This document shows, piece after piece, positions 25,718-32,524 of a stretch of 47,155 nt of DNA; the stretch's first letter is position 1, and the number at the start of each line of letters is the position of its first letter. Made by a program: the position numbers and the translations under genes. The stretch comes from Teichococcus aerophilus (GTDB lineage: Bacteria; Pseudomonadota; Alphaproteobacteria; Acetobacterales; Acetobacteraceae): the NCBI RefSeq assembly GCF_014490485.1, contig NZ_JACTVA010000044.1:1-47155 (forward strand), written 5' to 3'. The notes under the pieces were generated by a model, which saw only the letters and a list, made by a program, of their open reading frames with translations, did not search any database and was not told the DNA's origin.

Positions 25718-26103
25718 ACGCCGATGGTTCCGACACCCGGATGCGGGAAGCGGCGCTGTTCCGCGCCGTCAGCGCCCATCTGCGGCAGGTGCGGCCGGGC
25801 CACGGTGTCCCGGCGCTGGAGATGACGGATGGGCAGGCCCGCCAGCGTGCCCTGGCGGATGCCAGGCGGTTGTGGCTGGCGGTGGGGGCGGCGGTGGCGC
25901 GGCCGGATTGTGGTTTGTCCGAGTCCCTGCGCCTCAGCCTGTCCCGCCTGGGGCTGGCTGTGTTGAAGGAATTGCGGGCGCCGAGTCCCAACCTGGAGAT
26001 GCTGATCAACCTGAATGATCAGATCGCCGATGGCCTTGCGCCCCGTTACGGGTGGGACGCCGCCATGCCCCTGGACGAGGACGGTCGGCCACTCGAAACT
26101 TGA
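25705..26103 (+). CDS. flaF: Flagellar biosynthesis regulator FlaF
   Basis: A 132-residue protein that fits FlaF, the partner of FlbT needed for flagellin secretion and expression in alphaproteobacteria. Family-like segments are REAALFRAVSAHLRQV, ALADARRLWLAV, LSRLGLAVLKEL and LEMLINLNDQIADGLAP. Two starts are possible: 25705 (chosen), overlapping flbT by 13 bases, and 25741 (MREAALFR), which would be closer to the usual length and begins where similarity starts. Neither has a strong ribosome site, consistent with coupling to flbT. Confidence 0.85.
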   Translation: MRGLNADGSDTRMREAALFRAVSAHLRQVRPGHGVPALEMTDGQARQRALADARRLWLAVGAAVARPDCGLSESLRLSLSRLGLAVLKELRAPSPNLEMLINLNDQIADGLAPRYGWDAAMPLDEDGRPLET

Positions 26104-26187
26104 ACGTCCATTCAGATGAGCCTATAAAACCGTCGGGACGAGTTGCGAGCGATTCTCAATTCCTTCGCAACGCAGGAGAATGGTTGT

Positions 26188-26427
26188 ATGGGCAACGACT
26201 TCAGCCACATCACCCGCCGGTGCGAGCGGGCGGTGGTGACGGCGTATCGTGAACTCCGCGAGACCGGTAATGACGACCTGTCGTCGTTCCGTGCCTGTAC
26301 CGCCTTGTACCGAATCCACCACCCTGAGGCTTCGGTGAACGAGGCGCGGCGGCTGGTGTCCGAATGGATCGACCACCATCTGGTGCGCGGCGAGACCAGC
26401 CCGACCAATGGGTGCGAGTGCCCGTAA
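26188..26427 (+). CDS. 79-residue hypothetical protein
   Basis: A small soluble protein (MGNDFSHITRRCERAVVTAY...) with predicted helices, two His residues in a row (IDHHLVRGE) and a Cys-rich end (NGCECP). It has no signal peptide and I do not recognise the family. Expression looks real: AGGAGA lies about 8-9 bases before the ATG, TATAAA occurs 65 bases upstream, and a strong terminator follows 45 bases after the stop. It is a single-gene unit downstream of flaF, and a flagellar link is only positional. Confidence 0.75.
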   Translation: MGNDFSHITRRCERAVVTAYRELRETGNDDLSSFRACTALYRIHHPEASVNEARRLVSEWIDHHLVRGETSPTNGCECP

Positions 26428-26472
26428 CCTCCGGGTGCTGACGCCGGCTATCGGTTCAGGATTTTACGACGA

Positions 26473-26504
26473 AGGCCACCCCCATCCCTGGGCGTGGCCT
26501 TTTT
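26473..26504 (+). terminator. Intrinsic terminator after the 79-residue gene
   Basis: GGCCACCCC and CTGGGCGTGGCC form a stem (GGCCAC with GTGGCC outermost) followed by TTTTT. Confidence 0.8.
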
Positions 26505-26882
26505 CTATGCCTGTTTGCTGGTTGGCGCCTGATGTCGCGAGTGAGTGTCGGCAGGGGCGTCGCCGTCCGGGGCGAACAGGCGGCCAACGGTCCCGGAGGG
26601 CGTTATCCCGCCGAGCATGATCAGCGCCTGTCACGGTCGCGCGGATGGCCCTTTGCCAAGCCGTTTTGCCGGAAAGCAGGTCCGACACTGAGGGATGCGG
26701 TAGCTAGCCCCTAAACCTGTGCCGATGGCACGGTGCAGTCGTGGACCTGCTCGCCCTGCGACGATCACGCTTCAGTGGAATGGGTCACCCGCTGGCGCCG
26801 CCTGCTTTGATGCCTTGGCAGGCCTACCCGCCAGACAGCCGCAGCCCGCTGGAACCCAACCGCCGCCGCCACCTCCGCACTC
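26505..26882. other. Gene-free region
   Basis: About 380 bp between the terminator and the repeat end beside ggt. Short frames on both strands lack ribosome sites and consistent codon bias. I checked it for a left partner of the solo repeat end and saw none. Confidence 0.5.
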
Positions 26883-26885
26883 ACC

Positions 26886-26929
26886 GCAAAAAGAAAGAAG
26901 GGGCCCGGGGAATTCCTTCCCCGGCCTTC
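26886..26929 (-). repeat. Solo hairpin end of the intergenic element family, after ggt
   Basis: Right-end type: CAAAAAGAAAGAAGGGG, CCGGGGAA (26905-26912), TTCC, TTCCCCGG (26917-26924), CCTTC. Read on the minus strand it is a hairpin followed by CCCTTCTTTCTTTTTG, placed 29 bases after the ggt stop, so it probably terminates that gene. No element interior or left end is seen. Confidence 0.75.
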
Positions 26930-26958
26930 TCACCCCACCCGAAAAGGGCAGCCCTGGC

Positions 26959-28647
26959 TCAACGCCGCCCCACCTCAGGATTGAAGCGCACATCCGGCCG
27001 CGCCAGCCCGCCGGCGATGCCGACCGGCGTGCCGTCCGCCCGCCAGCAGGCGGCGCCTTCCAGCGCGCCGTCCGGCAGGAAGCGGATGGCGCCCATCCCG
27101 CCGCCGATATGCTTCGGGCGCACCGTCTTGTGGCCGCGCGCCTGCAGGCCGGCTTCGGTTTCGGCCGAAACGGTGGGTTCCAGTTCCAGCGTGTGGCCCT
27201 GGGTCCAGATGCGGGGTGCCTCTACCGCGTCCTGCAGGTCCATGCCGTGGTCGATCAGGTTGATGATCGCCTGCATGGCGGAGCCGAAGATGCGCAGGCC
27301 GCCCGGCAGCCCCAGCGCGAAGGCGGGCTTGCCGTCCTTCAGCACGATCGACGGCGCCATGGAGGTGAAGACCCGCTTGCCGGGCTCGACCGAGAGCGCG
27401 GTGTTCGGGTGCGGGTCGAAGTTGAACATGTAGTTGTTGGCGATCAGCCCGGTACCCGGAATGCTGAAGCGCGCCCCGAACAGGCTGTTGATGGTCTGGG
27501 TGGTGGCGACGACGTTGCCGAGCGAATCCGCCACCGTGACATGCGTGGTGTTGGCCGATTCGGCCGGCGGCACGCCCGGCGCCCAGTCCTGCGCCGCATC
27601 CAGCTTCAGCAGGGCGCGGCGTTCGGCGGCATAGTCCTTGGAGGTCAGACGCTCCACCGGCACCTTCACGAAGGCGGGGTCGGCGGTGGCGACGGCGCGG
27701 TCGGCGAAGGCCAGCTTCAGCGACTCGGCCAGCAGGTGGATGGTCTCCGCCGTGCCGAAGCCGAGGCCGGCGATGTCGTAGCCCTCCAGCACATTCAGCA
27801 TCTGTGTCATGTGCACGCCGGAGGATGAGGGCGGCGGCGGGGCCAGGACCTCGAAGCCACGATACTCACCACGGATCGGCTCCCGCTCGATCACCTCGAA
27901 GGCCTCCAGGTCGGCCATGGTGATCAGGCCGCCGCTGGCCGCCATATGCGCCGCCAGCGCCCGGCCGATGGCGCCGCCATACAGCGCCTTCGGGCCTTCC
28001 GCCGCGATCAGCCGCAGCGACTCGGCCAGCTCCGGCTGCTTCAGCAGGCTGCCCACCGCCGGGACCTCGCCGCCCGGCAGGAAGGTCGCGGCCAGGCCGG
28101 GGTCCCGCGCCAGCTCCGCCTTGCCGTCGGTGATCGCGCCGGCCAGGTAGGCGGTGACGCGGAAGCCCTCACTGGCGGCGCGGATGGCCGGGCGCAGCAC
28201 CTCGGCCAAAGGCAGGGTGCCGTGGTCGGCCAGCGCCTTGCACCAGCCGGCCAGGGCGCCGGGCACCGCCATGGCCAGCACGCCGATATTGTTCTCCCGG
28301 TCCACCGTCTCCTGGTAATCGGGCAGGGTGTCGCTGACGGTGCGGTACATGTCCCCCCGCGCGGCCAGGGGCGCGGTGGAAAGCCCGTCCAGCACCAGGT
28401 GACGGCCATCGGCCAGCCGGATATGCGCCACGCCGCCGCCCAGCGGGCCGACCATCATCGGCTCCACCACCGTCAGGGTGAACAGCGCTGCGATGGCGGC
28501 GTCGATGGCATTGCCACCCCCCAGCAGCATCTCGGACCCCGCGGCGGAGGCGACGGGATGGTTGGTGACGACCATGCCCTTGCTGCCCCGGGCCGGACCC
28601 TTCTCCAGGGCAAAGCTGCTGCCAGCGCGGGTTTTCCAGTCGGTCAA
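26959..28647 (-). CDS. ggt: Gamma-glutamyltransferase family protein, no signal peptide
   Basis: A 562-residue Ntn-hydrolase. The autoprocessing and catalytic Thr is Thr367 in SANTTHVTV, giving a large subunit of about 366 residues and a small one of about 196. LGLPGGLRI supplies the Gly-Gly that forms the oxyanion hole. Such enzymes move or hydrolyse the gamma-glutamyl group of glutathione and similar compounds. Unlike periplasmic GGT, no signal peptide is seen, so it resembles cytoplasmic YwrD-type members and may act on another amide. The start is TTG at 28647 with AAGGA 8 bases upstream. Confidence 0.92.
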   Translation of the reverse strand: MTDWKTRAGSSFALEKGPARGSKGMVVTNHPVASAAGSEMLLGGGNAIDAAIAALFTLTVVEPMMVGPLGGGVAHIRLADGRHLVLDGLSTAPLAARGDMYRTVSDTLPDYQETVDRENNIGVLAMAVPGALAGWCKALADHGTLPLAEVLRPAIRAASEGFRVTAYLAGAITDGKAELARDPGLAATFLPGGEVPAVGSLLKQPELAESLRLIAAEGPKALYGGAIGRALAAHMAASGGLITMADLEAFEVIEREPIRGEYRGFEVLAPPPPSSSGVHMTQMLNVLEGYDIAGLGFGTAETIHLLAESLKLAFADRAVATADPAFVKVPVERLTSKDYAAERRALLKLDAAQDWAPGVPPAESANTTHVTVADSLGNVVATTQTINSLFGARFSIPGTGLIANNYMFNFDPHPNTALSVEPGKRVFTSMAPSIVLKDGKPAFALGLPGGLRIFGSAMQAIINLIDHGMDLQDAVEAPRIWTQGHTLELEPTVSAETEAGLQARGHKTVRPKHIGGGMGAIRFLPDGALEGAACWRADGTPVGIAGGLARPDVRFNPEVGRR

Positions 28648-28874
28648 GCTGCGTATCCTTCACAGGCGGCGCCCAATGGGCGCGAAGTGGGCGCGAACAG
28701 GTGGCGGCTGTCGGGCACCGCCCAGGGCGCAACGGCCGCCAGGAAGCGGCGCGGACACGGTGGGCACCGACAGGAAGGGCAGCAGGCTCGCCCCGCCACG
28801 GGCGATTGTCCACCCGGCGGGGGCGGGGGAATGGGAGCGGCGCTTGATTTTGGTGCTGGGCGGGGACGGTAGGC

Positions 28875-29105
28875 GGAAGGCCGGGGAAAGAATTCCCCGG
28901 ACCCCATCTTTTCTCTCTGCGGGTTTGGCGTGGCGCTTGGAGTGGTGAGCGGACGCTCCTGATGATTTTTAAAATGGACCATGCGAGCTGACCAGTCGCC
29001 GCAGGTCTGGCGCACCCAGCCGTCTCTCCGGTCCTGCCCCACCAACAGCCAGGCCCGAAAAACCCGAAAAAGATAGGGGCTGGGGAATTCTTTCCCCGGC
29101 CTTCC
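28875..29105. repeat. Hairpin-ended intergenic element, copy 6, between divergent genes
   Basis: About 231 bp. Left end GGAAGG, CCGGGGAA (28881-28888), AGAA, TTCCCCGG (28893-28900), CCCCATCTTTTCTC. Right end GATAGGGG, CTGGGGAA (29080-29087), TTCT, TTCCCCGG (29092-29099), CCTTCC. Interior (GGGTTTGGCGTGG; TGATGATTTTTAAAATGG; CGCACCCAGCCGTCTCTC) runs in the same direction as copy 3. It is the only full copy not next to a stop codon. It lies 227 bases upstream of ggt and 173 upstream of the ligase-like gene, and no gene is visible on either side of it within the gap. Confidence 0.8.
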
Positions 29106-29278
29106 GCCTCCCCTCAGCCGACAACAGCGGAACCGGAAAAGCGCTTCCCCATGGCTGGCGTCATGCCGCCAAGTACGGCAGAGACAAGGCCCCCCATCAA
29201 TGATTGCAGGAGGCGGCGGGACGTGCGGGAGCGGAGCGGCAAGATCCATCGGGTTCACCAGCGGGCGGAAGGCGGGCG

Positions 29279-30712
29279 ATGAGCGCCGCCTCGATACCCT
29301 TCCTGTTGGAGACCGAGGCGAAGGAGCGGCCGGATGCCGTCGCCATTGCCAGCCTGAGCCGCCCGCCGCTGAGCTACGCCGCTTTCGCTGCCGCCACCCG
29401 CCGGGTGGCCGAGGGGCTGTCCCGCCAGGGCATCGGCCCGGGGGACCGGGTGGCGCTGCTGCTGCCCAACCGGGCCGAGGCCGCCATTCTGCTGCTGGCG
29501 CTGGCGCGGCTGTCCGCCATCGCGGTGCCGTTGGACCCACGCTTTGGGGTAGAGGATATCGCCGCATTGTTGTCCCGCGCCCGGGTCAGCGCGGTGGCGA
29601 CGCATTGGGGCCATGGCGAGGCGGTGTTGCCGGACAGGCTGGCGGCGGCGCTGCCGGATGTGCGCGCGCCGCTGCGCTTCATCGTCGGGCTGGATGCGGG
29701 CGGGGTGGAGAGCCTGGCCGGCCCGCCGGTGCTGCGCTGGCAGAGCCTGGATGCGATGCCGGAGCGGGAGGATGACGACGCCCAGGCCGAGGCTGCCTGG
29801 CTGGCGCTGCCGGCCACCGGCGGGCGCCTGGCACTGCACAGCCAGCAGGCCGTGGCCAGCCATGCCCGCGCTGTGGCGGAACAGCTGGGGCTGGAGGCAG
29901 GGCGCTCGGCCGTGCTGCCAGCCTTGCCGGTCGCGACGCCGACCGGAATGGCGGCGATGATGGCCGCCCTGCTCAGCGGCGCCCGGCTGCTGTGCCAGGA
30001 GGAAGACGGCGCCGCCGCGGCCGACGCGCTGGCCCGCGCCCATGGCGCCACGCATCTGCTGGGCTGGCCGGCGGTGCTGGCGGCACTGGCGCCGCTGGCG
30101 GCACGCCGGCCCTATGGCGCGCTAGGGCTGGTCGGCTGCAGCGGCGCCGTGCCGGCGGAGCTGGCCCTGCCGATGCGGCAGGTGTGGGGAACGGCGGAGA
30201 CGCAGGGCCTGTTCGCCATCGCGGATGGCGGCACGCTGCTGCCGGTGGCGCCGGCCGAATTGCGTATGGGCACGGGGCTGGAGATCCGCTCGCCAAGCCT
30301 GCTGACCGGCTGGCTCGGGGAGGAGGCCGGCGAGGGCTTGCCGGACGGCTTCCTGGCCACTGGCCTGCCCGCCACGCTGGAAGGCGGCGGCTTCACCCTG
30401 GGCGAGCCGCTGGCGGATGCGCCGTTCTGGCTGGATGACCTGTGCGTGCAGCCGGGCGATGCGGCGCGCTTCCTCTCGCGCCAGCCGGGAGTGGAGGCGG
30501 TGGCGATCACCGCCTCGCCGCCCGCCGGGGCGCTGGTGGGCTTCCTGCGCCCGGTGGCCGAAGCGGCGCTGGATACCGGCGCCCTGACCGCGCTGTGCCG
30601 GCAGGCATTGGCTCCGGCGCGCGTACCGGTGCGTCTGGCGGTGGTCGAGCAGTTGCCCGAGCCACCGGCGCTGGCCAACGCCGCCGCCGCGTTGCTGGCC
30701 GCGGAGGCATGA
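29279..30712 (+). CDS. Degenerate adenylate-forming (acyl-CoA ligase-like) protein
   Basis: A 477-residue member of the ANL superfamily by overall layout: N-terminal part with LSYAAFAAATRRVAEGLSRQ and GPGDRVALLLPNRAEAA, a middle region, and VWGTAETQGLF where active enzymes have YGxTE. Key motifs are lost. The P-loop (TSGTTGxPKG) is replaced by ATGGRLALHSQQ, the YRTGD segment by FLATGLP, and the C-terminal PxTxxGK with the catalytic Lys by LPEPPALANAAAALL. Only one Lys is present in the whole protein. The frame is intact with good codon bias, so it is probably a pseudoenzyme rather than a pseudogene. ATG at 29279 with GGAAGG upstream. Confidence 0.8.
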   Translation: MSAASIPFLLETEAKERPDAVAIASLSRPPLSYAAFAAATRRVAEGLSRQGIGPGDRVALLLPNRAEAAILLLALARLSAIAVPLDPRFGVEDIAALLSRARVSAVATHWGHGEAVLPDRLAAALPDVRAPLRFIVGLDAGGVESLAGPPVLRWQSLDAMPEREDDDAQAEAAWLALPATGGRLALHSQQAVASHARAVAEQLGLEAGRSAVLPALPVATPTGMAAMMAALLSGARLLCQEEDGAAAADALARAHGATHLLGWPAVLAALAPLAARRPYGALGLVGCSGAVPAELALPMRQVWGTAETQGLFAIADGGTLLPVAPAELRMGTGLEIRSPSLLTGWLGEEAGEGLPDGFLATGLPATLEGGGFTLGEPLADAPFWLDDLCVQPGDAARFLSRQPGVEAVAITASPPAGALVGFLRPVAEAALDTGALTALCRQALAPARVPVRLAVVEQLPEPPALANAAAALLAAEA

Positions 30713-30780
30713 GCGCCGCTCATGGCCCACGGGGGGCGGCCCCGGTGGCCGAGCCGCGGGGCGGGGCGTAACCTCCGGCC

Positions 30781-32256
30781 GTGCCCCAGGATCAACCGCT
30801 CCCCGACTCGGCGCCTTCGGGCGCACCGCAGCCTGCCTCGCCCCCGCCGCCTCCCGTGGCCCGCAACCCGGATGCCAGGCTGGTCGCCGCCATCGTCGCC
30901 AGCGCGCTGTTCATGCAGAACCTGGACAGCACCGTGGTCGCCACCGCACTGCCCGCCATGGCGCGGGACCTGGGCGAAGACCCGCTGACCATGGGCGTGG
31001 CCATCACTTCCTACCTGGTGGCGCTGACGGTGTTCATCCCACTCAGCGGCTGGATGGCAGATCGCTTCGGGGCGAAGCAGGTCTTCATGACGGCCATCGC
31101 CACCTTCACCATCGCCTCCGGCCTCTGCGGGCTGGCCCATGGGTTGGCGGAGATGGTGGCGGCGCGGGTGCTGCAGGGCCTGGGCGGCGCCATGATGGTG
31201 CCGGTGGGCCGCCTGCTGCTGCTGCGGCGGGTGAAGAAGGATGAGTTGCTGACGGCGACCACCTGGCTCTCCATGCCCGCCCTGCTGGGGCCGGTGATGG
31301 GGCCGCCGGTGGGGGGCTTCCTCACCGACCTCGTCTCCTGGCGCGCCGTGTTCTGGATCAACCTGCCGGTGGGGGTGCTGGGGCTGCTGCTGGTATGGCG
31401 CATCATTCCCACCCTGCCGAAGAGCCTGCCGCCGCCGCCGGACGTGCCGGGGCTGGCGCTGGTCGGCTCCGCGCTGGCCTGCCTGATGTTCACCTTCGAG
31501 ACGCTGGGCCGTGGCCTCGTGCCTGCCTGGATACCGGAGGCGGTGTTGCTACTGGGCGTGGTGCTGGTGGTGCTGGCGGTGCGGCACTGCCTGCGGGTGA
31601 AGAACCCGGCGCTGGATTTCAGCCTGCTCCAGGTGCCGGGCTTCAAGATCACGGTGGTGGCGGGCACGGCCTTCCGCGTCGGTGCCGGCATGGTGCCGTT
31701 CCTGGTGCCGCTCTCACTGCAGCTCGGCTTCGGGTCCAGTGCTTCGCAGAGCGGCATGGTCAGCTTCGCCACGGCGCTGGGCGCCTTCGCGATGAAGCCG
31801 ATGGCGCAATTCGCGCTGCGGCTGATCGGCTTCCGCAACGTGCTGATCTGGAACGCGGTGTGCGCGGCGCTGACGGTGGCGTTCTGCGCCGCCTTCCGCC
31901 CCGGCTGGCCGATGATCGCGGTGTTCATGGTGCTGCTGGTGGGCGGGCTGTTCCGCAGCCTGCATTTCACCACCACCAACACCCTGGCCTATGCGGACGT
32001 GCCGACTGAGAAGCTTTCCGCCGCCACCAGCTTCTACAGCACGGCGCAGCAGCTTTCCCTGGCGCTGGGCGTGGCGGTGGCGGCGGCGGTGCTGCAATCC
32101 AGCGTTGCCCTGTCCGGTCGCGCCTCGGCCGAGATGCCGGATTTCAGCCTGGGCTTCCTGGTGGCGGCGCTGCTGATGCTGCTTTCCGCCCCGCTCTCCA
32201 TCCGCCTGCCGGCGGATGCGGGAGAAGGGGTGGTGACGGGGCGGCGCAAGAAATAG
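30781..32256 (+). CDS. MFS multidrug exporter, DHA2 (EmrB/QacA) type
   Basis: A 491-residue inner-membrane transporter with a Pro-rich 28-residue cytoplasmic leader and about 14 hydrophobic segments. The DHA2 signs are LDSTVVATALPAMARDLG in helix 1 and the motif A region GWMADRFGAKQVF. The LGPVMGPPVGGFL segment matches the antiporter motif C of drug exporters. It would export toxic compounds by proton antiport, but the substrate is unknown. The start is GTG at 30781, with a poor ribosome site. The gene is 68 bases after the degenerate ligase gene on the same strand. Confidence 0.9.
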   Translation: MPQDQPLPDSAPSGAPQPASPPPPPVARNPDARLVAAIVASALFMQNLDSTVVATALPAMARDLGEDPLTMGVAITSYLVALTVFIPLSGWMADRFGAKQVFMTAIATFTIASGLCGLAHGLAEMVAARVLQGLGGAMMVPVGRLLLLRRVKKDELLTATTWLSMPALLGPVMGPPVGGFLTDLVSWRAVFWINLPVGVLGLLLVWRIIPTLPKSLPPPPDVPGLALVGSALACLMFTFETLGRGLVPAWIPEAVLLLGVVLVVLAVRHCLRVKNPALDFSLLQVPGFKITVVAGTAFRVGAGMVPFLVPLSLQLGFGSSASQSGMVSFATALGAFAMKPMAQFALRLIGFRNVLIWNAVCAALTVAFCAAFRPGWPMIAVFMVLLVGGLFRSLHFTTTNTLAYADVPTEKLSAATSFYSTAQQLSLALGVAVAAAVLQSSVALSGRASAEMPDFSLGFLVAALLMLLSAPLSIRLPADAGEGVVTGRRKK

Positions 32257-32274
32257 GCCTCCGCCCGGATGGGG

Positions 32275-32367
32275 TGCGTTCCCTTTCGTTCACGCGCCCC
32301 GCTTTGCGTCTTGGTTTGATCGGATGATCCAGGCTTTTCGGGGATCCCGCCTCAAGCCGTCAGGCGC
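32275..32367. repeat. Second repeat family (R2), copy 2
   Basis: Matches 4992-5084 over about 93 bp by eye, including CGTTCACG, GGTTTGATCGGATGATCCAG, GGATCCCGCCTCA and a final GTCAGGCGCT. It lies in the gap after the MFS gene and its last base touches the stop codon of the small ORF on the other strand. The right half can fold (AGGCTT with AAGCC). Confidence 0.6.
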
Positions 32368-32498
32368 TACCCCCGCACCACGATCAGGGTGATCAGCACC
32401 GCCGCGATGCCGCCGAACAGCACGACGGCGATGACGATGGTCTCCAGCGCCGCGAAGGACAGCCAAGTCCCCGCTACCTTGCCGACGACGTTGGCCAC
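32367..32498 (-). CDS. Possible 43-residue single-span membrane protein
   Basis: GTG-started ORF giving a short amphipathic start (VANVVGKVAGTWLSF) and a strongly hydrophobic helix (ETIVIAVVLFGGIAAVLITL) ending VVRG. The composition is what a small membrane protein would show, and G/C dominates third positions. It begins 26 bases after the RND pump stop. The gap between them is entirely an 11-bp-stem hairpin (32499-32524), which would hide or replace a ribosome site, so translation is uncertain. It might be an accessory peptide of the pump. Confidence 0.4.
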   Translation of the reverse strand: MANVVGKVAGTWLSFAALETIVIAVVLFGGIAAVLITLIVVRG

Positions 32499-32524
32499 GC
32501 CGCGCCGGGAACGCCCGGCGCGGC
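32499..32524 (-). terminator. Strong hairpin after the RND pump gene
   Basis: GCCGCGCCGGG and CCCGGCGCGGC pair perfectly over 11 bp with a 4-base loop, directly after the TAA of the pump gene. No T tract follows, so it may end transcription weakly or protect the 3' end. Confidence 0.4.

Noticed and set aside
26428-26882. Small plus- and minus-strand ORFs after the 79-residue gene
   Set aside because: They overlap the terminator or one another, lack ribosome sites and have inconsistent codon bias.
3987-29105. CRISPR array or RAYT-linked REP elements as an explanation of the hairpins
   Set aside because: Copies are kilobases apart with no regular spacers, and no cas genes or RAYT transposase are in the window. 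A distant RAYT cannot be excluded.
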